A stretch of DNA of 64,000 nucleotides from Paenibacillus sp. CAA11 (GTDB lineage: Bacteria; Bacillota; Bacilli; Paenibacillales; Paenibacillaceae), in assembly GCF_003060825.1 (NCBI RefSeq), contig NZ_CP028922.1:1102501-1166500 (forward strand), given 5' to 3'. Of this stretch, positions 1-8,971 are shown piece by piece (the stretch's first letter is position 1; each line of letters begins with the position of its first letter). The position numbers and the translations under genes are program-made. The notes beneath the pieces were generated by a model. It saw only the letters and a list, made by a program, of their open reading frames with translations, was not told the DNA's origin and made no database searches.

Positions 1-102
1 GCTGTAAGCACCACATTGATTGATTACGGCAAGAATCTGGACAATGTCCAGCGTATTCTGAGATATTTCAAGCATTATGCTAAGAGCGTTCAAGTAGAGT
101 GA
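1..102 (+). CDS. C-terminal end of an unidentified gene (partial)
   Basis: An open frame runs from the first base to a TGA at 100-102 and gives the last 33 residues of a protein that starts outside the window. The tail is helical and basic, ending K-S-V-Q-V-E. I do not recognise the family. A good ribosome binding site (AAGGAGG) for the next, broken gene follows at once, so the two may have been co-transcribed. Confidence 0.5.
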   Translation, partial: AVSTTLIDYGKNLDNVQRILRYFKHYAKSVQVE

Positions 103-121
103 TACATAAGGAGGTGTGAAG

Positions 122-339
122 ATGGACCATGTTCAGATTGTACCCATTCCAGAGATTGACCCGAAAGTTAAAGGATTATCAGACTGATCCTCGATACCAA
201 AGAGGGGGATCCCTCCAATTTGCTGTACCGGAAGCTAGGATACCAGGAGGCGGGACGAATCCCGGGGTTCGCCAGGTCGGCTGACGGGGACTTAAGCGCA
301 ACAGTGATTTATTATAAAGAGCTGAAATCTGTAGAGTGA
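122..339 (+). pseudogene. GNAT acetyltransferase remnant with internal deletion
   Basis: An ATG at 122 behind a strong AAGGAGG site opens a frame that stops after 21 residues at 187. From 181 a different frame encodes a typical GNAT C-terminus: L-I-L-D-T, then L-L-Y-R-K-L-G-Y-Q-E-A-G-R-I-P-G-F-A, then I-Y-Y-K-E-L, ending at 339. The start and tail therefore survive but the acetyl-CoA-binding middle is gone and the frames no longer match. That is the signature of an internal deletion in a small N-acetyltransferase gene. No active protein is expected. Confidence 0.75.
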
Positions 340-354
340 GAAGAGGATAAAATA

Positions 355-1185
355 ATGAAAGTACGACAAAAGGGCCGGGGACTTGCTGTGAGTACAGCCA
401 TGCTGGCAGCCGCAGTATTATTTAATGCTTGTAGTATTAAGGACGAGAAGGAGGTACTGCCAGAAACGTCTTCTCCAGTCCAACAGCAGACCCAAGCAGT
501 TAACAAGGTTAGTAGCTCCGATCAGAAGGGTCGGCTTCAGCAGGAGCAGTCCAATCGGGGAGAACAATCCAAGGAGTCTCAGCAGCCTCATTCATCCGAG
601 CAGGTCGATAAAGTTTATAATCTGAAGGATTATGTAGGAACCTGGGTGGATCAAGATTATAATGAAGCCTTCTATGATGATTGTGAGAATGCGGTCGATA
701 TTCGAGTTACGGGCGACAAGACGGGAAGCATCTATTTCTTCCTGGACGGGCCGTCAGGACGGGTTACAGATTCAGAAGTAGCGATCAAGTTGTCCGGGAA
801 CAAGGCCAATTTCTGGTTTGATGACAGCGATTCGGAGGGCAAGGGCCGAGGAATCCTGACGTTGGAGAAAGATAAGATTAAGATTGAGCTGAAGCTGGAA
901 TCCGGGAACGAGGAGTTAAGAAGCGTTTATGATCAGGTGCGGACCTTTGTGCGTGATCCCTATCAGGGAATAGAAGAGAAGGACCCGATTGCTCTTATGA
1001 AGTCTTACGCCAAGAACCATCCGGAATTGCAGGGCTTAACCTTTCAATATGATGAGAATGTGGAATGGACCGAGGGAAGAAATAAGGTCAAAGTGATGAT
1101 TGGTGTTGATTCGCAAGGTGAGCAAAAGAAGCGCTACACGGTAAATGTACTGACGGGGAATATCGTGGAACAACCTGCCGATTAG
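355..1185 (+). CDS. Secreted lipoprotein with lipocalin-like and PepSY-like parts
   Basis: This 276-residue protein starts at an ATG behind GAAGAGG. Residues 1-26 form a lipoprotein signal: basic start, hydrophobic core and lipobox L-F-N-A-C with Cys26. A Ser/Gln/Glu-rich linker runs to about residue 85. It is followed by a beta-rich segment starting Y-V-G-T-W-V-D-Q that resembles lipocalin-type domains of Bacilli lipoproteins. The C-terminus (N-V-E-W-T-E-G to T-V-N-V-L-T-G-N-I-V) looks like a PepSY-type repeat. It should sit on the outer face of the membrane; its ligand is unknown. The next gene follows after 12 bases. Confidence 0.7.
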   Translation: MKVRQKGRGLAVSTAMLAAAVLFNACSIKDEKEVLPETSSPVQQQTQAVNKVSSSDQKGRLQQEQSNRGEQSKESQQPHSSEQVDKVYNLKDYVGTWVDQDYNEAFYDDCENAVDIRVTGDKTGSIYFFLDGPSGRVTDSEVAIKLSGNKANFWFDDSDSEGKGRGILTLEKDKIKIELKLESGNEELRSVYDQVRTFVRDPYQGIEEKDPIALMKSYAKNHPELQGLTFQYDENVEWTEGRNKVKVMIGVDSQGEQKKRYTVNVLTGNIVEQPAD

Positions 1186-1197
1186 GGAGAGTGGGCT

Positions 1198-1701
1198 ATG
1201 ACGATCATATGCGAGACGAAGCGTCTTTATTTAAGAGAATATAAGGACGATGACTTTGCTGCACTACATGCAATTTTCTCTGATCCGGAGCATATCCGGT
1301 TTTACCCGGCGGCCTTCTCTGAGGAGCAGACCCGGAAGTGGATGGTCAGAAATCAGAACAGGTACGTCACCGACGGATTCGGATTATGGGCGGTATGTTT
1401 AAAAGAAACGGGTAAGCTCATTGGAGACTGCGGCTTGATCAAGCAGAGGGTTGACGGCCAGGAGGAAGTGGAGATCGGCTATCATATCCATCCTGCCTTT
1501 GGCTCTATGGGTTATGCCACTGAGGCAGCGGCATGCTGCATGGCCTATGCCTTTGAGCATCTGAATTTGCAGCGAGTGATTTCCATCATTGCCCCAGGCA
1601 ATGAAGCATCGATTCGGGTAGCAGAGAAAGCGGGGCTACGCTTCGAGAAAACAGAGATAATTTTTAATCGTGAGCATTTGATTTATGCCTGTAACAATTA
1701 A
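1198..1701 (+). CDS. GNAT family N-acetyltransferase, RimJ/RimL type
   Basis: The 167-residue protein is full length for the RimJ/RimL-like GNAT branch. The N-terminal T-K-R-L-Y-L-R-E-Y motif, the central I-G-D-C-G-L-I strand and the acetyl-CoA-binding stretch with G-S-M-G-Y-A-T-E-A are visible. The C-terminal strand-helix with N-E-A-S-I-R-V-A-E-K-A-G is also intact. Members transfer acetyl groups to ribosomal-protein N-termini or small amines; the substrate here cannot be read. The start ATG lies behind GGGAGAG. Confidence 0.85.
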   Translation: MTIICETKRLYLREYKDDDFAALHAIFSDPEHIRFYPAAFSEEQTRKWMVRNQNRYVTDGFGLWAVCLKETGKLIGDCGLIKQRVDGQEEVEIGYHIHPAFGSMGYATEAAACCMAYAFEHLNLQRVISIIAPGNEASIRVAEKAGLRFEKTEIIFNREHLIYACNN

Positions 1702-1727
1702 ATCGGGAAGCAGAGGAGGAGATTCAT

Positions 1728-2273
1728 GTGGAGAAGCTTTTAGGCGGTGTGGTGCTAAAGCTGATCGAGGGCGATATCACAAAGCAGGAGACAGATGTCA
1801 TTGTTAATGCGGCGAACAGCAGCCTGCTGGGCGGCGGCGGCGTGGATGGTGCTATACATCGTGCAGGTGGCAAGGAGATCCTAGAAGCGTGTAGGGCGAT
1901 TAGAGCTAGACAAGGTGGCTGTGAGACCGGCGAAGCGGTGCTGACGACAGCAGGAAGGCTCCCATCCCGCTTTGTGATCCATACGGTGGGACCGGTATGG
2001 CAGGGCGGACAGAACCGGGAAGAGGCGCTGCTTAAGAGCTGCTATGTGAAATCTTTGCAGTTGGCACGGGAGGCAGGTGCCCGTTCTGTATCTTTTCCGA
2101 ATATTAGCACAGGCATCTATGGCTATCCCAAGGAACTGGCTGCTGCCGCAGCGGTTCAGGCTGTGAGAGATTATGCTGAAGATAGGGCGGCAGTGGGCAT
2201 AGAGGAGATCAGGTTCGTCTGTTTTGCTGCGGAGAATTACAGGATTTATCAAGAGATTCTGCAGCGGCTATAG
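1728..2273 (+). CDS. Macro domain protein (O-acetyl-ADP-ribose deacetylase type)
   Basis: The 181-residue protein is a stand-alone macro domain. Near the N-terminus are the ADP-ribose-binding G-D-I-T and V-N-A-A-N-S-S-L motifs, then the Gly-rich loop G-G-G-G-V-D-G-A-I-H, and later P-N-I-S-T-G-I-Y-G-Y-P, all standard for the YmdB/MacroD branch. These enzymes remove ADP-ribose or hydrolyse O-acetyl-ADP-ribose. The start is a GTG at 1728 after GAGGAGG. An ATG two bases earlier is out of frame and stops after five codons. Confidence 0.9.
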   Translation: MEKLLGGVVLKLIEGDITKQETDVIVNAANSSLLGGGGVDGAIHRAGGKEILEACRAIRARQGGCETGEAVLTTAGRLPSRFVIHTVGPVWQGGQNREEALLKSCYVKSLQLAREAGARSVSFPNISTGIYGYPKELAAAAAVQAVRDYAEDRAAVGIEEIRFVCFAAENYRIYQEILQRL

Positions 2274-2313
2274 TCTGGTAAATATGTCAGTAGACTGATC
2301 AGGAGGTAATGAT

Positions 2314-2859
2314 ATGAAGCAAAGGGTTCATATATTCGGGGCTTCGGGTTCGGGGACGACTACGCTCGGCAGTGCTCTGTGCCGGGTAATACCCCATGAA
2401 CATTTGGACAGCGATAACTATTTATGGGAACAGAAATTCAGTCAGCTAAGGCCTGCGGAGAAGCGGCTAGCTTTGATTAAGGAAGACCTGGAGCAGCGCC
2501 AACCTTGGATTTTAACCGGAGCCGTTTGCGGGTGGGGCGATTCTTTAAAACCCTACTTTGATCTTGTAGTGTTTCTCTATATTCCGCCGGAGATCAGGAT
2601 GGAGCGGCTTCTCAAACGGGAAGTAGAGAGGTACGGGGATGCAATTCTTCCAGGCGGAAGTCTTCATGAAGAGCATGTGAAATTTATGGAGTGGGCTTCA
2701 TTATATGATACAGCTGGGCCTGAGGTCAGAAGCAGAAGGCTGCATGAAGCGTGGATGGCAGACCTGAAATGCCCGGTGCTTCGGCTGGAAGAAGACTTAA
2801 CCGTTCAGGAGCGGGTGAATCGGATTCTGCCTTGGCTCTCACCTTGCACAAGCTGCTGA
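2314..2859 (+). CDS. P-loop adenylate kinase-like nucleotide kinase
   Basis: The 181-residue cytosolic protein begins with a Walker A loop, G-A-S-G-S-G-T-T-T-L, right after the first strand. A Leu-Asp-Ser-Asp-Asn-Tyr motif follows, where related shikimate/adenylate kinase-like proteins bind substrate. A lid-like segment around R-M-E-R-L-L-K-R-E follows. It matches the AAA_18/ADK-like small kinases of Bacilli whose substrate is unknown. An AGGAGGT site precedes the ATG. The 3' end lies 23 bases before the DinB gene. Confidence 0.75.
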   Translation: MKQRVHIFGASGSGTTTLGSALCRVIPHEHLDSDNYLWEQKFSQLRPAEKRLALIKEDLEQRQPWILTGAVCGWGDSLKPYFDLVVFLYIPPEIRMERLLKREVERYGDAILPGGSLHEEHVKFMEWASLYDTAGPEVRSRRLHEAWMADLKCPVLRLEEDLTVQERVNRILPWLSPCTSC

Positions 2860-2882
2860 TTGAAATTAGAGGGGGAATTGAA

Positions 2883-3410
2883 ATGGAGGAACAACAGGAT
2901 TTCAAGCTTTGCTTTCTGAAAATTACGCTGTATCGAATGACGGATACCTACTGGCCTAAGCTCAGAAAGGTACTGGAAAGCCTAAATACGGATCAGCTCT
3001 GGGCCGAGCCCTATCCTGGTGGCAACTCCATAGGCGGTATTGCCCTTCATGTCTGCGAACATCTTCACAGAAGCTGTCTGCGGATGACCGGCTCTACGGC
3101 GGCTTTATCCTCGGACTTTCAATATTATTTTCCAGATGCGGGAACCCCGGTTAGCGAGGTGCTGCAGCAGCTGGAGGGGCAGTGGACAGAGTGGGCCGAG
3201 GTTATCAATTCGCTAATCCAGGAAGCGCATCGTTTTACAGAGGAACATCTGCATCATCTCTATCATTTAGTGGAACATACGGGCTATCATTTAGGGCAAA
3301 TTATTGACCGGGCACAGGGCATTACTGGAACCTTTTTCCGCTTCTATGATGCAGGCTTAAGTGAGCAGGCCTTGCGAGTGCGGATTGAGGAAGATCGGCG
3401 AGGAGAGTAA
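2883..3410 (+). CDS. DinB-family four-helix metalloprotein
   Basis: I start this at ATG 2883, behind GAGGGGG, giving 175 residues; the open frame extends further upstream only through the end of the preceding gene. It shows the DinB/YfiT-like arrangement of His residues on helices: H-V-C-E-H-L-H-R-S in the first half and H-L-Y-H-L-V-E-H-T-G-Y-H-L-G-Q in the second. DinB-like proteins are usually metal-binding thiol transferases or hydrolases; the reaction here is not identifiable. The stop is three bases before the next start. Confidence 0.8.
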   Translation: MEEQQDFKLCFLKITLYRMTDTYWPKLRKVLESLNTDQLWAEPYPGGNSIGGIALHVCEHLHRSCLRMTGSTAALSSDFQYYFPDAGTPVSEVLQQLEGQWTEWAEVINSLIQEAHRFTEEHLHHLYHLVEHTGYHLGQIIDRAQGITGTFFRFYDAGLSEQALRVRIEEDRRGE

Positions 3411-3413
3411 ACG

Positions 3414-4679
3414 ATGAGGGCCCCACTACAAATAGACCGAAGTACAGTCAGGCGGTTTCTGCTCAAAGTTCAACAGTTGACTGAAGAAAATCCAAATCCA
3501 TCTGGTTCTGGAGAACAAGGCGGGGAAGAAGCTTCTGCGCTTGAGCTGATTCGAACCTTGGGAGCCGTTCAAATTGATCCGGTGGCGGCTGTGACCGGAA
3601 ACCAGCATTTGGCGCTGAGTGCCCGAAGTGCCGGGTACAGGCAGGAGCATTTAAGCCGGCTGCTTGCGCAGAATCGGGTATTCGAATATTTCGCTAATGC
3701 TGCATGTGTGATCCCGATGGAGGATTATGCGATCTTCGAGCCTACTCGGGCGCGGCTGCGCAGTCAGTTGGCAGGGCCGCTTCATGAGCTGGGGGATGTG
3801 GTGAAACAGGTGAAGGATCGGCTAAGAGCGGAAGGGCCTCTTCCATCCCGGGCGTTCCGCTCGGAGAAGCGCGTTCATGGCTACTGGGATGCTGCTGCTG
3901 AAGTGCCCAAGACCAAGGCCACCAGTCTGGCCTTGAACCTGCTGCTGGATACGGGCGAGCTTCGTGTTGTCGCAAGACAGGGGACAGAGCGGTACTTTCA
4001 TCTTGCAGAGCTCACCATCGAGGAGTCACTTCTTAACCAGGCCCGCGAAATGGACCTTGAAACAGCCGGTCAGGCTCTGACCGATAAATATATCCGAGCT
4101 TACCGGATCATTGATGCCAGAGATCCCCGTCTAGGCTGGAGGAAGACTACGGCGGCGGAGCGAAGGCGAGATGTTCAGACGCGGCTTGAGGCAGGGAGAC
4201 TCGTAGCGCTGAGTATTTCGGGCCTTCCTGATGTCTACTATGTCGGACCTGAAGATGCGGAGGCGCTGCGCGATCTGCAGTTGCAAAAAGAGTCTGCGGA
4301 TGAACCGGGACCGGTGCGCTTCCTTCCTCCCTTGGATAATTTGCTGTGGAGAAGGGAACGCGTTGCTGATTTATTCGATTTCGAATACAAATGGGAAATT
4401 TATACGCCTGAGGCCAAGCGGCGCTATGGCTATTACGCGATGCCGATTCTTGATGGAGAGCATCTGATCGGCCGGATGGACCCGCGGCTGGACCGCAAGA
4501 ATAAGCTGCTGACAGTACAGCTGCTGCAGCTGGAAGAAGGCTACGAGAGCTCGCCCGATCGGCTTTATCGCATATGGGAAGGCCTACAGAGCTTCGCGGC
4601 AAGGCATGGAGCTGCTGAAGTACGTGTAGAGCGGACGATGCCGGAGGGTGTGATGCTTCTCTCCAGGTTTCAGAATTAA
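3414..4679 (+). CDS. YcaQ/AlkX-type winged-helix DNA glycosylase
   Basis: The 421-residue protein has the features of the HTH_42 (YcaQ, AlkX) family, which unhooks interstrand DNA crosslinks. An early L-G-A-V-Q-I-D-P-V segment carries the Q-x-D catalytic motif. R-V-F-E-Y-F-A-N-A-A and a long winged-helix-rich body follow, ending with L-P-P-L-D-N-L-L-W-R-R. Length fits the family. It starts three bases after the DinB stop, so the two are probably translated together. The exact lesion it repairs is inference. Confidence 0.8.
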   Translation: MRAPLQIDRSTVRRFLLKVQQLTEENPNPSGSGEQGGEEASALELIRTLGAVQIDPVAAVTGNQHLALSARSAGYRQEHLSRLLAQNRVFEYFANAACVIPMEDYAIFEPTRARLRSQLAGPLHELGDVVKQVKDRLRAEGPLPSRAFRSEKRVHGYWDAAAEVPKTKATSLALNLLLDTGELRVVARQGTERYFHLAELTIEESLLNQAREMDLETAGQALTDKYIRAYRIIDARDPRLGWRKTTAAERRRDVQTRLEAGRLVALSISGLPDVYYVGPEDAEALRDLQLQKESADEPGPVRFLPPLDNLLWRRERVADLFDFEYKWEIYTPEAKRRYGYYAMPILDGEHLIGRMDPRLDRKNKLLTVQLLQLEEGYESSPDRLYRIWEGLQSFAARHGAAEVRVERTMPEGVMLLSRFQN

Positions 4680-4708
4680 GCAGCAGGTTTGGAGATTCGT
4701 TGTTGATC

Positions 4709-4736
4709 TTGGATTACCTTGGGAAAAGGGTATATA
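4709..4736 (+). promoter_or_regulatory. Possible sigma-A promoter for the Nudix gene
   Basis: TTGGAT at 4709-4714 and TATATA at 4731-4736 are separated by 16 bases, in the only gap of any size between the glycosylase and the Nudix gene. The match is moderate. Confidence 0.35.
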
Positions 4737-4790
4737 TTACAATCTAGTTAACATTTGATTCAAATCATAGATTAAAATAGGGGGTGCTCT

Positions 4791-5315
4791 ATGATCGGGA
4801 AAATCATCCGCCGGCTTCCACGTCCGTGGCTGGTCAAGCTGTACCAGTTCGTGCCGTTTCAGCGGTTTAAGGATTGGGCTGCTTGCCGGGCACAAGCAAA
4901 ATTCAGGTTAAGCGTGCTGGGGATCATCACCAACCGGGATGGTGAGGTTCTGTTGCTTAAGCATGTATACCGAGACGAGCCTTGGAGAATACCGGGCGGC
5001 TGGATCGATTCCGAGGCGCCGGAACTGGCATTTCGGCGTGAGATTCGGGAAGAGACCGGATTTGAAGTAGAGTACCCGGAATTAGTTAAAGCGTTATACT
5101 ACAGCAAACCAGACCGGGTGGAGCTGATATACCGGGCAGCGGTTGCTTCAGGAAGCTTTCAGAGTAATGAGGAAATCTCTGAAATGCAATTCTGCAGTGT
5201 AGGCGATTGGCCGGAAGGGATGCCCGAAGATCAGAAACGGCTCATCCAAAGTATATTTCACCATGATGACGAACTTACCAGGAAACCGAGGATTTTGCCA
5301 TATGAACAAGATTAA
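4791..5315 (+). CDS. Nudix hydrolase
   Basis: This 174-residue protein has a complete Nudix box around residues 64-86: G-G-W-I-D-S-E, seven residues, then R-E-I-R-E-E-T-G-F, matching G-x5-E-x7-R-E-U-x-E-E-x-G-U. The N-terminal 40 residues are basic and aromatic-rich (R-R-L-P-R-P-W). Nudix enzymes hydrolyse nucleoside diphosphates linked to other groups; the substrate is not readable. GGGGGTG precedes the ATG. The end overlaps the downstream methylase start by 14 bases. Confidence 0.9.
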   Translation: MIGKIIRRLPRPWLVKLYQFVPFQRFKDWAACRAQAKFRLSVLGIITNRDGEVLLLKHVYRDEPWRIPGGWIDSEAPELAFRREIREETGFEVEYPELVKALYYSKPDRVELIYRAAVASGSFQSNEEISEMQFCSVGDWPEGMPEDQKRLIQSIFHHDDELTRKPRILPYEQD

Positions 5316-6252
5316 TCAAGGCACATTTATATATACGTATGCTTGTCATGAAGATGAGCTGGAGCTCTGTGAACTGGAGCTCGGCATCCTCCTTAATGCG
5401 AGTCCTTGCGGGAGGTATGTGGAGAGCAGCGCCAAGGTTGATCCGAGCCGCAGTCCGTTCGTGCATGAGCGGATTGCGGTGCAGCTAGAGGCGCCAAGCC
5501 TTGCAGAGCTGGCAGTAAAGGCTGAAGGACTGGAGCTTGGCGGGCAGACGTTCAAGCTGCTGTGTGTGGACGCGGACAACCCCCTGCCTTATGAAGAGAA
5601 GCGGGCTAATGAGCGGCTCGTGGGCCAGTCGATTCGGGGCCGGGCACAGATGAAGCGCCCGGACCGCCTGCTGGGCCTGGCCTATGCCGGCGGGCGGTGG
5701 GTGCTGGGCGAGTGCCAGCAGAGCGAGCCGGTTTGGCTGCGGCATAACGATAAGCCGCGGCATTATTCCACCGCCCTCAGCACGCGCGTAGCAAGAGCCG
5801 CCGTGAACATAGCGGTGCCAAGGCCGGAGGGTATTCGCCTGGTTGATCCGTGCTGCGGCATCGGCACGGTGCTGATTGAGGCGCTGTCCATGGACATTGA
5901 CGCCGAGGGTTATGACCTAAATCCGCTGGCCGTACGCGGAGCCAGAGAGAACCTTCAGCATCTAGGCATGCCGGATATTGTTCGGGTTGGGGATATCCGG
6001 CAGCTTCAAGGCAGGTACGATGCCTTGATTCTTGATCTGCCCTATAATCTGTGCTCGGTGCTTACGAAGGACGAGCAGCTTGAGCTGCTGCACAGCGCGT
6101 ACCGGCTGGCAGAGAGGGTTGTTATCATCTCCGCCGAGCCGGCCGATGAAGCGATCCGAGAGGCGGGGCTGCAAATCCAGCAGCGCTGCAGCATATGTAA
6201 GGGCAGGTTTGTAAGACAGCTGCTGTTATGCTTTGCCGAGCAGTCTCTGTAA
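5302..6252 (+). CDS. TRM11-like SAM-dependent RNA/DNA methyltransferase
   Basis: I prefer ATG 5302, after a CGAGGA site, which gives 316 residues and a natural N-terminus, F-I-Y-T-Y-A-C-H-E-D-E. The central part resembles the pre-methylase region of TRM11-type enzymes. The SAM-binding motif is L-V-D-P-C-C-G-I-G-T-V-L-I-E-A. The catalytic loop reads L-D-L-P-Y-N-L in place of the usual D-P-P-Y. Such enzymes methylate guanosine N2 in tRNA; target assignment is inference. The gene overlaps the Nudix gene. Confidence 0.8.
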   Translation: MNKINQGTFIYTYACHEDELELCELELGILLNASPCGRYVESSAKVDPSRSPFVHERIAVQLEAPSLAELAVKAEGLELGGQTFKLLCVDADNPLPYEEKRANERLVGQSIRGRAQMKRPDRLLGLAYAGGRWVLGECQQSEPVWLRHNDKPRHYSTALSTRVARAAVNIAVPRPEGIRLVDPCCGIGTVLIEALSMDIDAEGYDLNPLAVRGARENLQHLGMPDIVRVGDIRQLQGRYDALILDLPYNLCSVLTKDEQLELLHSAYRLAERVVIISAEPADEAIREAGLQIQQRCSICKGRFVRQLLLCFAEQSL

Positions 6253-6280
6253 CACTGCGGCGCTCTATAATCTGGCGCAG

Positions 6281-6309
6281 AAAGCACGGATTTAGGAATG
6301 TGCTTTTTT
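6281..6309 (+). terminator. Rho-independent terminator after the methylase gene
   Basis: AAAGCAC at 6281-6287 pairs with GTGCTTT at 6300-6306, followed by a T run. It separates the methylase from the two-component genes, although the stem is short. Confidence 0.5.
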
Positions 6310-6327
6310 AGTATAGGAGAGGATATT

Positions 6328-7026
6328 ATGCCTGAAACAATTTTGCTTGTTGATGATGAGAAGGAAATCATCAAGCTGATGGAAATTTATTTTAATAATG
6401 AAGGGTATAGGCTTATGACAGCGTCCGACGGTCTTCAGGCCTTGGAGATTATCGGGAAGGAGGAAGTCGATCTTGTCATTCTCGATGTCATGATGCCTAA
6501 TATGGATGGGATCGAGACCTGCATGAAGATTCGCGAATCCTATGAGATGCCTGTCATTATGCTGTCTGCTAAGGGGCAGGATATGGACAAGATTACCGGA
6601 CTCAGCATCGGAGCCGACGATTATATGGTAAAGCCGTTTAACCCGCTGGAGCTTGTAGCCCGCGCAAAATCTCATTTAAGACGGTATAATCGTTATCAGG
6701 GGAAGGCGCGTCAGCATAATGACCATGAGATCGTCATTGATGATCTGGTCATTAATACGGCGACCCATGAGGTGTGTGTCGATCAGCAGAAGGTCAAGCT
6801 GACGCCAAGGGAGTTCGCGATTCTGGAAATGCTTGCACGCCATCAAGGCAACGTGCTCAGCACAGATCAAATCTATGAGAAGGTGTGGAATGAACCCTTC
6901 ATGGAATCCGGTAATACCGTCATGGTACATATTCGCCGGCTTCGCGAGAAGCTGGAGCGGGATTCGAAGAATCCTAAATATATTCAGACGGTTTGGGGCG
7001 TAGGGTACAAAATAGATAAGGGTTAA
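6328..7026 (+). CDS. OmpR/PhoB-family response regulator, VanR-like
   Basis: Starting at ATG 6328 behind AGGAGAGG gives 232 residues; an upstream in-frame ATG lies inside the terminator and has no binding site. The receiver domain has the acidic pair D9/D10, phosphoacceptor D53 (V-I-L-D-V-M-M-P), the S/A switch region M-L-S-A-K and K-P-F. The C-terminal winged helix has L-T-P-R-E-F-A-I-L and ends V-W-G-V-G-Y-K-I. It is encoded just before a sensor kinase and should be its partner; sequence style is close to VanR-type regulators of envelope stress. Confidence 0.9.
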   Translation: MPETILLVDDEKEIIKLMEIYFNNEGYRLMTASDGLQALEIIGKEEVDLVILDVMMPNMDGIETCMKIRESYEMPVIMLSAKGQDMDKITGLSIGADDYMVKPFNPLELVARAKSHLRRYNRYQGKARQHNDHEIVIDDLVINTATHEVCVDQQKVKLTPREFAILEMLARHQGNVLSTDQIYEKVWNEPFMESGNTVMVHIRRLREKLERDSKNPKYIQTVWGVGYKIDKG

Positions 7027-7054
7027 CCTTGTGGAACCCCAAAATTGAGGTGTA

Positions 7055-8188
7055 GTGTTGCGATATCGTGTATTTAATACGGTCCGCTGGCGGTTTATTT
7101 ATGCATTTTTTCAATCCATTATTCTAACGGTCATTCTGCTATTCATCATGTACCGTCTAGGGATTTGGTTTGTGGATTCCAAGGGGCTGGGGATCGAATC
7201 CATCTTTAACGGATTCCGCTGGCTTATTAACAATATAGGGTCTTTCCCTTTGATGATTGTGGTTGGGTTGTTGTCCTTCCTGCTCTTCTTCTTCTTCTCT
7301 TCCCGCAGAATTATCCGGTATCTTGAGGAGATCACCGGCGGGCTGCAGGAGATTTCGAAGGGGAACCTGGAGCACCGCATCGAGGTTAGGACCGCGGATG
7401 AGCTAGGTTATTTGGCAGAGAACATTAACGTCATGGCCAAGCAGCTGGCTGAGTCCATCGAAGAGGAGCGTAACGCAGAGACGGCTAAGAATGACCTGAT
7501 CACAGGGGTGTCTCATGATTTACGGACTCCGCTAACTTCAATTCTAGGTTTCCTTGAGTATATTGAGCAGGATCGTTACCAGGATGAGATTGAACTTAGA
7601 CATTATGTGGCTATTGCTTATGAGAAGTCTCTGAACTTGAAGAAGCTGATTGATGATCTGTTCGAATATACCCGAATCTCCAGCAGAGGCATTCCGCTTG
7701 ACTTCCGGGAACTGAATCTGAACCACTTCATTCAGCAGCTGGCGGATGAGTTCGTTCCCATTCTGGAAAAGGCTCGAATGACGTACCGGATCATCGAGGT
7801 TCATCGGCCTTTGATTATCTCTGCAGATCCTATCGAGCTGCTTAGGGCATATCAGAACTTGCTTACGAATGCGGTTCGATATGGGTCCAAGGGCGGCAAG
7901 GTGGACATTCGAATCCGCCGTGAAGGGGAGGAAGCAGTCGTATCTGTGGTGAACTATGGGGATCCTATTCCCAAAAGTGATCTGCCCCACATTTTTGACC
8001 GCTTCTACCGCGGAGACAAGTCGCGCTCCGGCAACGGAGGCTCAGGGCTTGGCCTGGCGATTACGAGAACTATAGTGCAGCTGCATGGAGGAACTGTGAC
8101 TGCTGAAAGCAGCCGCAGAGAGACAGAGTTCATTACCAGGTTCCCGCTGCTGCAGTACAAGCTGCCGGATACCGAAGAAAGCGTGTAG
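7055..8188 (+). CDS. Membrane sensor histidine kinase, VanS-like
   Basis: The 377-residue kinase has two membrane helices (about residues 13-35 and 64-85) around a short extracellular loop. A HAMP segment follows (A-D-E-L-G-Y-L-A-E-N-I-N), then the phosphoacceptor box V-S-H-D-L-R-T-P-L-T. The ATPase boxes are N-L-L-T-N-A-V-R-Y (N), F-D-R-F-Y-R-G-D (F) and G-G-S-G-L-G-L-A-I (G). GTG 7055 and TTG 7058 are both possible starts; TTG has the better distance from GAGG. It pairs with the response regulator just upstream. Confidence 0.9.
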   Translation: MLRYRVFNTVRWRFIYAFFQSIILTVILLFIMYRLGIWFVDSKGLGIESIFNGFRWLINNIGSFPLMIVVGLLSFLLFFFFSSRRIIRYLEEITGGLQEISKGNLEHRIEVRTADELGYLAENINVMAKQLAESIEEERNAETAKNDLITGVSHDLRTPLTSILGFLEYIEQDRYQDEIELRHYVAIAYEKSLNLKKLIDDLFEYTRISSRGIPLDFRELNLNHFIQQLADEFVPILEKARMTYRIIEVHRPLIISADPIELLRAYQNLLTNAVRYGSKGGKVDIRIRREGEEAVVSVVNYGDPIPKSDLPHIFDRFYRGDKSRSGNGGSGLGLAITRTIVQLHGGTVTAESSRRETEFITRFPLLQYKLPDTEESV

Positions 8189-8236
8189 AATAGATTTGTT
8201 AGAATAACATGATATTGAATGCTGGAGGGAGCTTCC

Positions 8237-8971
8237 ATGGAACAAATAGCAATCATCTCAGATATTCACGGCAATATGCCTGCACTGCATGCTGTCATGG
8301 AGGACATTGGCCGCCGCGGAATCTCCAGGATCTTCTGTTTGGGAGATCTGGTAGGAAAGGGCCCCCATTCGGACCTTGCAGTTGATTATGTGCGTGAACA
8401 TTGCGAGCAGGTCATAAAGGGGAATTGGGATGAATTTATATTGGAGCCCAGAGAGATTGAGATGGTGCGCTGGCACCAGGAGAGACTGGGACCCGAGCGA
8501 ATGAGCTATCTGAGAGAGCTCCCCTTTTGTATAGAGTTTGTAATGAGCGGCAGGCTGGTCCGTTTGTTCCACGCTTCTCCGCGCAGCTTATACGAACGGA
8601 TTTATCCTTGGGATGAGCTGGACAAGCGTCTCACCTTGCTGGAGTGCTCGGAATATTGCCGGGCCAAAAAGCAGGCGGATGTCATCGGCTATGGGGACAT
8701 TCACACTGCTTATTTACAGCATATTGAGGATAAGACGCTGTTTAATACAGGGAGCGTAGGTAATCCGCTGGATATGACTCAAGCATCGTACACTATATTG
8801 GAAGGGGCTTATCTTGAGGCTGAGCCTGCTCCCTTTAGCATTGCAAGCGTTAGGGTACCCTACGATATTGAGCTGGCAGTGAGAGTAGCCCAGGAATCTG
8901 GGATGCCAGAGCTTGAGCCTTATATTGTGGAACTGCGGACAGGAACATATCGGAAGAAGAATAAGAATTAA
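8237..8971 (+). CDS. YfcE/MJ0936-type metallophosphoesterase
   Basis: ATG 8237 behind GGAGGGAG gives 244 residues. The calcineurin-like metal motifs are in order: S-D-I-H-G-N, G-D-L-V-G-K-G-P, G-N-W-D (the usual His replaced by Trp), Y-G-D-I-H-T-A-Y and N-T-G-S-V-G-N. Relatives hydrolyse phosphodiesters or phosphoprotein bonds with two bound metals. The Trp in G-N-W-D is common in this subgroup and need not inactivate it. No clear terminator follows. Confidence 0.8.
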   Translation: MEQIAIISDIHGNMPALHAVMEDIGRRGISRIFCLGDLVGKGPHSDLAVDYVREHCEQVIKGNWDEFILEPREIEMVRWHQERLGPERMSYLRELPFCIEFVMSGRLVRLFHASPRSLYERIYPWDELDKRLTLLECSEYCRAKKQADVIGYGDIHTAYLQHIEDKTLFNTGSVGNPLDMTQASYTILEGAYLEAEPAPFSIASVRVPYDIELAVRVAQESGMPELEPYIVELRTGTYRKKNKN